Shown: positions 1-6,659 of the stretch, piece after piece
Numbering within the stretch: position 1 is the stretch's first letter
How the letters are laid out: every line of letters begins with the position of its first letter
Assembly: GCA_964403015.1 (NCBI GenBank)
Contig: CAYOEJ010000036.1
Coordinates: 1 to 16,635, forward strand
Reading direction: 5' to 3'
Length of the DNA stretch: 16,635 bases
Origin: CAYOEJ01 sp964403015
GTDB taxonomy: Bacteria; Actinomycetota; Actinomycetes; Actinomycetales; Actinomycetaceae
The notes under the pieces: model-generated
Databases searched by the model: none
What the model saw: only the letters and a program-made list of their open reading frames with translations
What the model was told of the DNA's origin: nothing
Made by a program: the position numbers and the translations under genes

Positions 1-65
1 ACTCTGCTTTAGCTTTGATGCCATGGGGCCCGCAAGATTTGCTACAGGCCCACGAGAGTCATGCG

Positions 66-1091
66 TCAGCTGAGCTTCAGCATGACCTTGGAGGAGCCTG
101 TCGACCGGTCGGCAGCCGTCTCGAAAGCCTCGAGCGCATCGTCGATAGAAAACTCATGTGTCATCACAGGGGAGATGTCGAATCCTTCGGCCATCATGTG
201 CACGGCGTCGGTGATCTCGTCGTCAAAACGATAGGAGCCTAGGTAGTTGATTTCACGGGTCACTATGTTGCCGAGAAGCGCTGTGATCTCACTACCAGGA
301 AGATTCCCGACCTGAACCACCGTTCCGCCACGTTGCGTAGCAGCAAGAACGCTGCCGATAGCCGCGGAGGCGCCCGACGCCTCAAACGCAATCTCGACGT
401 CTTGGGGGAGTCCTTCGCCCGCCGACAAGTTGACGAGTTCGTCCGCGCCCAGCTCTTTAGCAACCCTGAGTGCGCCCTCGGACAAATCTGACACAAAGAT
501 TTGTCCTGCACCGCGGAACTTCAGAGCCGCGACTGTCAATGCGCCAATCGGACCAGCGCCATTGACCAGCACGGTTCGCCCTGCAACATCGCCAGCACGA
601 TTAACCGCGTGGAGTGCAACGCCGAGTGGCTCGGCAACAGCGCCTTCCTTCGTCGTGAGATTGTCAGGGAGAAGCCGGAGCTGATCCACTCGCGCCGTGC
701 GAAACTCCGAGAATCCGCCCTGTTCATGTGGAAGAAACGCGCCGGATCCAAAGTACCGAACTTCTGGCCACAGGTTTGTCCGACCAGCCGTGGACCCTGG
801 CATCGTATGATTTCCCACGAGTGTCGCGGGATGAATGGTGACGGCTACGCCTTCCTCGACGCCAGTCACATCAGCGCCGAGCTTAGCGACGCGACCAGCA
901 ACTTCGTGACCAAGAATCAATGGCTCGCGTAGGATCGCCGTGCCGGATGCGCCATTCTTCCAGTATGAGATGTCGGAACCACATATTCCGCCCCATTCCA
1001 TGGCGATGAGGACTTCACCTGTCGCGGGTTCCGGAATTGAAATCTCGTCAACCCGGAGATCGTTCGCCCCATGGGCGACTACTGCTTTCAT
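66..1091 (-). CDS. Zinc-type alcohol dehydrogenase, L-idonate 5-dehydrogenase-like
   Basis: The 341-residue protein belongs to the medium-chain NAD(P)-dependent dehydrogenases and most resembles L-idonate 5-dehydrogenase (IdnD), which oxidises L-idonate to 5-ketogluconate. Visible landmarks are GGICGSD with catalytic-zinc Cys37, GHE at 61-63, the IdnD-like stretch VRYFGSGAFLPHEQGGF (111-127), AEPLGVALHA with Glu154, and the Rossmann motif GAGPIG (178-183). Cys37 is the only cysteine, so the usual four-Cys structural zinc lobe is absent. The ATG at 1091 is preceded by GGAAAGG about eight bases upstream. It is the last gene of the TRAP operon, 75 bases after dctM, so it likely acts on the imported substrate. 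Substrate identity is inferred; another polyol or sugar-acid dehydrogenase (sorbitol or threonine type) is possible. Confidence 0.8.
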   Translation of the reverse strand: MKAVVAHGANDLRVDEISIPEPATGEVLIAMEWGGICGSDISYWKNGASGTAILREPLILGHEVAGRVAKLGADVTGVEEGVAVTIHPATLVGNHTMPGSTAGRTNLWPEVRYFGSGAFLPHEQGGFSEFRTARVDQLRLLPDNLTTKEGAVAEPLGVALHAVNRAGDVAGRTVLVNGAGPIGALTVAALKFRGAGQIFVSDLSEGALRVAKELGADELVNLSAGEGLPQDVEIAFEASGASAAIGSVLAATQRGGTVVQVGNLPGSEITALLGNIVTREINYLGSYRFDDEITDAVHMMAEGFDISPVMTHEFSIDDALEAFETAADRSTGSSKVMLKLS

Positions 1092-1131
1092 TGTATAAAC
1101 CTTTCCAAGTGGTAGACCACGACCAAGGTGG

Positions 1132-1160
1132 GGTGGGAAGCCAGAACTTGACGTCCCACC
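1132..1160 (-). other. Stem-loop in the dctM-dehydrogenase gap
   Basis: GGTGGGA (1132-1138) and TCCCACC (1154-1160) form a perfect 7-bp stem with a 15-base loop, seven bases past the dctM stop. No T-run follows on the minus strand, so it is more likely an mRNA-processing or stability element than a terminator. Confidence 0.35.
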
Positions 1161-1166
1161 GACGCC

Positions 1167-2456
1167 TTAGGTCAACCAGCCCAGTGGCACGGTAATAACC
1201 TGCGGCACGAAGATGAAAATCAGCACGAGCACAATCTGCGATAGCAGGTATGGCAAGACGGTTATCGATACCTTTTCGATCTTTACCTTGCCCACCGCAC
1301 TAGCCACGTTCAGTGACGGACCGACGGGTGGCGTGATCAGTCCCAGCACATTGGCAAGGGTAAAGACGATTCCGAACCACACGAGATCCACTCCGGCTTC
1401 CTGGAGCACAGGCACCATGAGCGGGGTCAGGATAAGAATGGTTGGGATGACGTCAAGGAACAGGCCGAGGAGGAAAACGAACACCATAAGAACGAGGACA
1501 AGCAACGTCGGGTTGTCCACAAGGGGTCCCATGAGGTTAGTAACCACACGAGGTAGACCAGAGATTGTCATGTAGTAGCCCGCGACTTGAGCAGTTGCTG
1601 CGAGGAACATAACGACAGCGGACATCTTCGCCGACGCGACGAACGCTTCAATCATCTGAGGTATCTTCATTTCGCGGTATACGAAGATAGCGATAAACAG
1701 AGCGTAAACAACTGCCACGACACCTGCTTCGGTTGCGGTAAAAACGCCCGAGCGCAGGCCTACCAGAATTATCACCGGCAGAAGAATGGCCCAGACTCCC
1801 GAACCAACCATTCCCGCGAATTTCTTCATTCCTGGGAACGGGACATCCGTCTTTACAGCGTCCTTACGGGACACAAAGAACCACGTAAGGCACATGAGGA
1901 CCGTAAGGTAGAAAGCTGGGATGATACTTCCCATGAAAAGCTGACTGATAGAAACACCAGCCGTCGCACCGTACACGATGATCGGGATTGAAGGAGGCAT
2001 GATGGGAACTACGAGGTTTGTACCAGCTACGAGACCGGCTGACTTATCACGGTCGTAACCTGCGGATACCATCATGGGAATAAGAATCGCGCCCAGAGCC
2101 GCAGTGGAGGCCACAGCCGATCCGACCAGTGCGCCAAAGAGTAGCGTAGCAAGAATCGTCACGTAACCGAGACCTCCGCGAACGCGACCGACAGTGACGT
2201 TGAACATGGCGATGAGGCGCTTGGTAAGCCCCCCGCGATTCATGATCTCTCCCGTCAAGATAAAAAACGGAAGCGCCATCATGGATACCGAGTCGGTTCC
2301 ACGCAGGAGTTGAGTAGCGATAATTGACGGATCAGTGGAAGTGCCACCTATGAGGTACGAGGTTGCACCGCCTGCGAAGAGCAATGCGAATGCGATGGGT
2401 ACGCCGACTGCGATCGCGGCGACGAGATATCCGGTTAGTGCACCTAGGATCTTCAT
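1167..2456 (-). CDS. dctM: TRAP transporter large permease subunit DctM
   Basis: This 429-residue, almost wholly hydrophobic protein is the large membrane subunit of a tripartite ATP-independent periplasmic-type (TRAP) transporter, which uses an ion gradient to import carboxylates. Family landmarks are ALPFFILTGE (61-70), a glycine/alanine-rich segment GALVGSAVASTAALGA (about 108-123), PPSIPIIVYG (154-163), TATEAG in mid-protein, a GLFLDVIPTILILTPL segment and ITPPVGPSLNV near the C-terminus. Length is normal for DctM (about 425-430). Its ATG shares one base with the TAA of dctQ (TAATG), implying translational coupling of the two membrane subunits. Substrate cannot be told from this subunit. 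Confidence 0.95.
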   Translation of the reverse strand: MKILGALTGYLVAAIAVGVPIAFALLFAGGATSYLIGGTSTDPSIIATQLLRGTDSVSMMALPFFILTGEIMNRGGLTKRLIAMFNVTVGRVRGGLGYVTILATLLFGALVGSAVASTAALGAILIPMMVSAGYDRDKSAGLVAGTNLVVPIMPPSIPIIVYGATAGVSISQLFMGSIIPAFYLTVLMCLTWFFVSRKDAVKTDVPFPGMKKFAGMVGSGVWAILLPVIILVGLRSGVFTATEAGVVAVVYALFIAIFVYREMKIPQMIEAFVASAKMSAVVMFLAATAQVAGYYMTISGLPRVVTNLMGPLVDNPTLLVLVLMVFVFLLGLFLDVIPTILILTPLMVPVLQEAGVDLVWFGIVFTLANVLGLITPPVGPSLNVASAVGKVKIEKVSITVLPYLLSQIVLVLIFIFVPQVITVPLGWLT

Positions 2457-3094
2457 TATTCTTCCTCACCTGCCGACTTCTTGCCGTAGTCGTCATCTTC
2501 ATCAGTGCGGTCGACGCGGAGCTTGCCTCCCGATAGTTCAGCCACGGTCTGTTCGAGTTCTTCGTCGCTCATCAGATCCTCGGGATCGATATCGTCCACT
2601 TCCTCGCCAGCCATAAGATCCTCCAAGGGAATCTTTTTGACGAGCGCATCAAAAATATTGGACAGAGCAAAAATGATGATGGAAATACCAGTCACGGCGC
2701 CAACGCCGGAAACGATCCACCGGGGAAATCCCGTGGCTACCCAGGAATCGTTAAAGGTCTGACCCGCTAGTCGGATCGAGCCCCATGCGAGGAGAAACAT
2801 CACCCAAATGACGATGAGCTGAGTGATGACATAAACGATACGTCCCGCGGTAGGACCGAGACGGCTAAAAATCATATTGACGCCAAGATGTTGGTTATCT
2901 CGGTAGGCGCCAATGGTGCCGAGATACACGAGGAAGATAAATGCTAGTCGAGCGATTTCCTCAGATGCGACAAATCCTGAGCTAGCCACGAACCGCATAA
3001 CTATATTGACGAACATGAAGATAATCATGATCGCGAGGAATATCGCCATGAGGTACTCAATGCCTCTGAAAAACCTGTCGAGTGAAGTTTTCAT
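2456..3094 (-). CDS. dctQ: TRAP transporter small permease subunit DctQ with acidic C-terminal tail
   Basis: The 212-residue protein has four predicted membrane helices (about 13-35, 47-64, 86-107, 126-148) and the DctQ hallmark EEIARLAFIFLVYLG...GAYRDNQHLGV (45-73). It pairs with DctM to form the membrane domain. After helix 4, residues 155-212 are a hydrophilic, strongly acidic tail rich in Asp and Glu that goes beyond the usual DctQ end (family members are commonly about 160-180 residues); its role is unknown. The ATG has AAAGG eight bases upstream. It lies 60 bases after dctP, across a strong stem-loop, and overlaps dctM by one base. Confidence 0.93.
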   Translation of the reverse strand: MKTSLDRFFRGIEYLMAIFLAIMIIFMFVNIVMRFVASSGFVASEEIARLAFIFLVYLGTIGAYRDNQHLGVNMIFSRLGPTAGRIVYVITQLIVIWVMFLLAWGSIRLAGQTFNDSWVATGFPRWIVSGVGAVTGISIIIFALSNIFDALVKKIPLEDLMAGEEVDDIDPEDLMSDEELEQTVAELSGGKLRVDRTDEDDDYGKKSAGEEE

Positions 3095-3113
3095 GAGTGA
3101 TGCCTTTCAAGAA

Positions 3114-3151
3114 CACTGTGGCGGCAGGATGATCTTCCCGCCGCCACCGTG
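3114..3151 (-). promoter_or_regulatory. Intercistronic stem-loop between dctP and dctQ
   Basis: GTGGCGGC (3118-3125) pairs with GCCGCCAC (3140-3147). Beyond one mismatch, CAC (3114-3116) pairs with GTG (3149-3151), and three further inner pairs can form. On the transcribed minus strand it starts four bases after the dctP stop and is followed only by TTCTTG, a poor T-run. Such elements commonly raise expression of the binding protein over the permease genes by partial termination or by protecting the upstream mRNA; that role here is inferred. Confidence 0.6.
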
Positions 3152-3154
3152 TGC

Positions 3155-4180
3155 TTAATTTGCGTTCTTGATCTGCTCAGTCAGTTCTTCTGACCAGTCG
3201 TGCTCTGCGTGGAGCTCGTCGATGAGGGGCTGGATCTTTTCGATGATGATCTCGCGATCCTCAGGGGTGAGTTGCGTAACGGTCACACCGTTCTCTTCAA
3301 GAAATGCTCGGTCCTCGTCAACCGAAGCGATGTAGTTATCCCAAGCCACAAGAGTCGCTTCCTTAGCCGCGTCGCGGACGATCTGTTGCTCTTCCTCGGT
3401 CAAACTCGACATGAAGGGCTCATTCATGATGAGTTCGAGGGTTGCGATGATGTGGTTTGTCTCGTATACGTAATCCTGAACCTCGTGAAACCCTTCAGAA
3501 ATAATGGTTACCATCCCGTTATCCTGACCATCAACGACGCCGGTCTCCAAGGACGTGAATAGGTCACCCAGCGGGATTACCTGTGCCGAAGCGCCGAGGT
3601 GCTCAGCAATACCTAGGTGAATTGGATTTGAGGGCATACGGAACTTCTGTCCCTGAAAATCATCAACTGACGTCAGTTGCTTATTTGATGAGAACGTCCG
3701 TGCAGAGTTCGGACCCCAGCCAAGAACCTCTGTGGTTGGGAATGCTTCTGTAAAGGCCGCACTTTGCTCATCGCCAATTTCACCTGTCCACACGTTCTTG
3801 GCATGCTCAAGATCCACATAGAGGAAAGGCCAATCCGAAATGAGCATCTGTGGATATTCTTGATTCATTGGGGTACCAACGAGGACCATTTCAATGGTGC
3901 CATTGCGGACTCCATCCCATAGATCGGCCTCGTTGCCGAGCGTGCCGGAGTGAAAGACCTCAGCCGTCAGCGTTCCACCTGACTTCTCTTCGATTTCCGG
4001 CACAAAGACTTCGTCAATAGCCTCAGCCATCGGGTGGGTCGCGGCCCAGTTTGATCCAATGCGGAAAGTCTTAACCGAACCATCGCCGGTGTCGCCGCCG
4101 TTGGAACCGGAATCTTCGCCACAAGCAGTAACGCTCAGTGCAAGAGTTCCGGCTGCAACAATCGCCATCAGTCGCTTCAT
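3155..4180 (-). CDS. dctP: TRAP transporter solute-binding lipoprotein DctP
   Basis: This 341-residue substrate-binding protein captures the ligand outside the membrane and delivers it to DctQM. The chosen ATG (4180) follows GGAGGAGAAAA and gives a lipoprotein signal: MKRLMAIVAAGTLALSVTAC, lipobox Cys20, then a Ser/Gly/Asp linker. An upstream in-frame ATG at 4315 would add 45 residues that destroy the signal peptide and run through the operator region, so it is rejected. DctP-family features are GTLGNEADLWDGVRNGTIEM (79-98), KFRMPSNP with Arg181 (the Arg that salt-bridges the ligand carboxylate in the family) and LETGVVDGQDN around residue 220. The carboxylate preference is family knowledge; a sugar-acid ligand is inferred from the adjacent IdnD-like gene. 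Confidence 0.93.
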   Translation of the reverse strand: MKRLMAIVAAGTLALSVTACGEDSGSNGGDTGDGSVKTFRIGSNWAATHPMAEAIDEVFVPEIEEKSGGTLTAEVFHSGTLGNEADLWDGVRNGTIEMVLVGTPMNQEYPQMLISDWPFLYVDLEHAKNVWTGEIGDEQSAAFTEAFPTTEVLGWGPNSARTFSSNKQLTSVDDFQGQKFRMPSNPIHLGIAEHLGASAQVIPLGDLFTSLETGVVDGQDNGMVTIISEGFHEVQDYVYETNHIIATLELIMNEPFMSSLTEEEQQIVRDAAKEATLVAWDNYIASVDEDRAFLEENGVTVTQLTPEDREIIIEKIQPLIDELHAEHDWSEELTEQIKNAN

Positions 4181-4268
4181 TTTTCTCCTCCAGAGTTGTG
4201 GGGATCGGATGTTCCGATGTAGTCGGCTCATCGCGTTAACGCCCTTGTTGTCTGCGATCGGGTTTTGT

Positions 4269-4292
4269 CTTGTACACAACCTTGTATACATG
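4269..4292. promoter_or_regulatory. Tandem operator-like repeats in the dctP-gntR divergent region
   Basis: CTTGTACACAAC (4269-4280) and CTTGTATACATG (4281-4292) are directly repeated 12-mers, identical at 9 of 12 positions. Each has a dyad core (TTGTACACAA, near-perfect; TGTATACA, perfect). GT...AC half-sites are typical of FadR/FCD-class GntR operators. A plus-strand -10-like TATTAT (4295-4300) abuts the second repeat and a minus-strand TTGACA lies at 4322-4327. The repeats are therefore placed to let the divergent GntR protein control both itself and the TRAP operon (inference). Confidence 0.5.
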
Positions 4293-4409
4293 AGTATTAT
4301 GGAATCACACTTCAATTATCATGTCAATACTGCCCGCAAAAGTCAGCCAACGATGACGGCGAAAAAGGACACCTTTGGCAATATGCTCGGATTGTAAGAA
4401 GGGAAAATC

Positions 4410-5171
4410 ATGAAGCGAAACACGCGATTTCAGGTGATCAGTGAACTGCGGTCGAGGATCGTCTCGCTCGAATTACCACCAGGAACGTCAATTTCGGAAA
4501 ACGAACTCGCAACCACTCTGGGGGTCTCGAGAACCCCCATTCGCGAGGCCCTTCTCATTTTGGCTGAAGAGGAACTCGTGGAAGTCTTTCCGCGCGTCGG
4601 CACATTCGTTACGCCCGTCGATGTCCGACTTGTAAAAAACTCACAATTCTTGCGGGAAGCGCTCGAGCTCTCGTCGCTCGACACCCTTGATCTACCTCTT
4701 TCTGAAGTCGATATTGAGCGTATTGAAGACAACCTGCACGATCAAGAGCGTATTGCGGAACAAGATCCCGATATCTTCTTCAAATACGACGAAGAATTCC
4801 ATCGCCTTCTGATGGCCTCAGCCGGGCATGGAAGAAGCTGGGCTTTCGTCTCCAACGCTAAAGCTCACTTGGACCGGGCTCGCATGCTGGGCATGAAAGA
4901 GGTGAGCCACCCGAGGAAGTTTTATCTTCAACACGTTGAAATATTTGAGGAGATTAAAGCAGGAAATCGTGGTCAAGCGCGCGATCTCCTACAGCGCCAC
5001 CTTCGAGTCGTATTCGACGATATACAAACCGTCGCTCAAGCCCACCCCCATTTGTTTATTGGTTGGCAGGACGAGAAAGATGGTGCAGACCCAGTGTGGT
5101 CCGACTTCCTATATTTACCCCCAGATGCACGGATGAAAGCTTTTCGCGCTGCTCGAAACAAAACTTCATAA
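4410..5171 (+). CDS. GntR-family transcriptional regulator, FCD (FadR-type) subfamily
   Basis: The 253-residue regulator has an N-terminal winged helix-turn-helix (about 8-68) containing SENELATTLGVSRTPIREAL, followed by an all-helical FCD ligand domain (about 75-215). Asp127, His131, His175 and His197 match the Asp/three-His metal pattern of many FCD domains, which bind small carboxylates. The ATG is preceded by GAAGGG seven bases upstream. It is divergent from the TRAP operon, with 229 bases between them carrying tandem operator-like repeats, so it probably senses the imported acid or a product of it. It converges on rsmG with a 41-base gap. Residues 216-253 extend past the domain with no recognised motif. 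Confidence 0.92.
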   Translation: MKRNTRFQVISELRSRIVSLELPPGTSISENELATTLGVSRTPIREALLILAEEELVEVFPRVGTFVTPVDVRLVKNSQFLREALELSSLDTLDLPLSEVDIERIEDNLHDQERIAEQDPDIFFKYDEEFHRLLMASAGHGRSWAFVSNAKAHLDRARMLGMKEVSHPRKFYLQHVEIFEEIKAGNRGQARDLLQRHLRVVFDDIQTVAQAHPHLFIGWQDEKDGADPVWSDFLYLPPDARMKAFRAARNKTS

Positions 5172-5212
5172 GGAAAAGCGTTGCTAAGAGGCTAGGTGCC
5201 GTAGCTTGCCAG

Positions 5213-5857
5213 CTAGCCAAGTTTGACAACCTCAAGAATCCGCGTACCTTCATCGGTACCCCACACATCGACGTCGTAGACCCGCGCCGATTGAGCCTTG
5301 AAGTTCATCAGCTGCGCGTCGGCATCCTCAATCTCCTGCTCGGCGCGCTGACCCTTGAGCGCTACGAGGCACCCACCCGGCTTGAGGAGGGGGAGCGTCC
5401 ACGGAATCAGCTTCTTGAGCGCAGCCACCGCGCGAGCAGTCACCACGTCGACGCCGTAATCCTTCGGCAAGTCCTCAGCACGAGAGCGAATGACGTTCAC
5501 ATTCTCCAGCCCGAGCTCCGCCTTCACATCCTCGAGCCAAACCGTCCGCCGCTCCATCGTCTCGATGAGATCGAAGGTGAGATCTGGCCGAATGATGGCC
5601 AAAACGATTCCTGGAAAGCCAGCTCCAGAGCCGACGTCGGCAACACGGCCGCGATCCGGCACAAACTCCGCCACCGGCGTCGAATTCAGAATGTGCCGCG
5701 ACCACAGCCGTTCGAGTTCGCGTGGCCCCACAAGACCGCGAAGCTCGCCTTCAGCAGTCAACATCTGCGCGAACCCGAGAAGCTTCGACCACGATTCCTC
5801 GCCGAAATGCTCGGCACCGCCTTCGGGCGCATCCTCAACGCGAGCAAAGTTTCCCAC
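5213..5857 (-). CDS. rsmG: 16S rRNA (guanine-N7) methyltransferase RsmG (GidB)
   Basis: RsmG methylates N7 of a guanine in the 16S rRNA 530 loop using S-adenosylmethionine. The protein shows GLVGPRELERLWSRHILNS, the SAM-binding loop VADVGSGAGFPGIVLAI (VGSGAG at 75-80), and RSRAEDL and VVTARAVAAL motifs typical of the family. I choose the GTG at 5857 because AAGGGG sits five bases upstream and it gives 214 residues, close to family length. An in-frame ATG at 5947 would add 30 residues without similarity. A terminator separates it from jag, so it probably has its own promoter, although I cannot identify a convincing one. parA and parB, often next in actinobacteria, are absent; a convergent gntR follows instead. 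Confidence 0.95.
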   Translation of the reverse strand: MGNFARVEDAPEGGAEHFGEESWSKLLGFAQMLTAEGELRGLVGPRELERLWSRHILNSTPVAEFVPDRGRVADVGSGAGFPGIVLAIIRPDLTFDLIETMERRTVWLEDVKAELGLENVNVIRSRAEDLPKDYGVDVVTARAVAALKKLIPWTLPLLKPGGCLVALKGQRAEQEIEDADAQLMNFKAQSARVYDVDVWGTDEGTRILEVVKLG

Positions 5858-5975
5858 AATTACCCCTTCCAGAGCCTTCAGAACATCCAGACCTTCAAAG
5901 GCCAGCCACGTCCAATCCTTCGGCCGTCGCCGACTCACACCACACAAGGCCAGGCAGCCCTATACATAAAGAAAA

Positions 5976-5994
5976 GGCCGGCACTCGGCCGGCC
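5976..5994 (-). terminator. Rho-independent terminator after jag
   Basis: On the minus strand, 12 bases past the jag stop, GGCCGGC-CGAGT-GCCGGCC forms a perfect 7-bp GC stem with a 5-base loop followed by TTTTCTTT. This fits an intrinsic terminator closing the rpmH-rnpA-yidD-yidC-jag transcript before rsmG. Confidence 0.75.
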
Positions 5995-6006
5995 CCTCCT
6001 TACGTT

Positions 6007-6618
6007 TTACTCGTCTGCCGACTCCGCGGAATCGCCAGTCTCCAGATCCTCGGTTTCCTCGGCATCCACATCTTCGGCGTCCGACTCTTCGTCGTCCAGG
6101 TCGGTGTCGGCGTCCTCGAAGTCGTCGTACTCATCTTCAAGATAGATGACGACGTGACGGCCAGGACCCGTGCCGGAGGAATCCGAGAACAGGCCGGCGT
6201 CAGCGACGACGTCGTGAACCACCTTGCGCTCAAACGGGTTCATGGGCTTCATCGAATACGGCTCGCCGGTCTCCTCGACCTTCTCGACAGCGCGGCGCGC
6301 TATCTCCGCGATCTGCTCGCGATGGTTCTCGCGGTAGCCGAGGATGTCGAGCATGAGGCGCGAACGGTCGCCGGTCTCCTGCTGAACCACGAGGCGCGTG
6401 AGCTCCTGGAGCGAATCCAGTGCCTCGCCCTTGCGGCCGATAAGACGCTTGAGGCGACGATCCCCGCCGTCGTCGGAAACGATGGCTACCGAGGCGCGGT
6501 CGGCCTCCACGCCAATCTCGATGTCTCCGTCGAGGTCAGCGATGTCGAGGAGTTCCTCGAGGTAGTCAGCTGCAATGTCACCCTCGCGATCAAGCTTGCT
6601 GGCGTTGTCTTCAGTCAT
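6007..6618 (-). CDS. jag: Jag/KhpB family RNA-binding protein (KH-R3H)
   Basis: This 203-residue RNA-binding protein has a KH domain with the GxxG loop GRKG (61-64, in LIGRKGEALDSLQ) and an R3H domain in which Arg131 and His135 (RKVVH) form the R-x3-H signature. It lacks the N-terminal Jag_N domain seen in Firmicutes, as is usual in actinobacteria. Residues 161-203 are an extremely acidic tail. KhpB proteins bind many transcripts and influence cell elongation and division; the exact role here is unknown. The ATG follows AAAGGA six bases upstream. It lies 41 bases after yidC in the standard order and ends at a clear terminator. Confidence 0.93.
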   Translation of the reverse strand: MTEDNASKLDREGDIAADYLEELLDIADLDGDIEIGVEADRASVAIVSDDGGDRRLKRLIGRKGEALDSLQELTRLVVQQETGDRSRLMLDILGYRENHREQIAEIARRAVEKVEETGEPYSMKPMNPFERKVVHDVVADAGLFSDSSGTGPGRHVVIYLEDEYDDFEDADTDLDDEESDAEDVDAEETEDLETGDSAESADE

Positions 6619-6659
6619 AACAAATCCTTTGAATGCTGGTGTGCTGGTGTTATTAAGTC

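Noticed and set aside
1..24. Possible start of a further minus-strand gene (MASKLKQS, running off the edge)
   Set aside because: Only eight codons, no good ribosome-binding site and no recognisable sequence; positions 1-65 hold no supportable feature.
4181..4315. Upstream extension of dctP to an ATG at 4315
   Set aside because: It would bury the lipoprotein signal and translate through the operator-like repeats; the ATG at 4180 has a strong ribosome-binding site.
5190..5218. GGCTAG...CTAGCC dyad between gntR and rsmG as a bidirectional terminator
   Set aside because: The stem is only 6 bp with a 17-base loop and there is no T-run on either strand; it is too weak to call.
5063..6145. 360-codon plus-strand frame over the gntR end, rsmG and the jag end
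   Set aside because: It spans two convergent genes and a terminator, has no recognisable motif, and is opposite well-supported rsmG.
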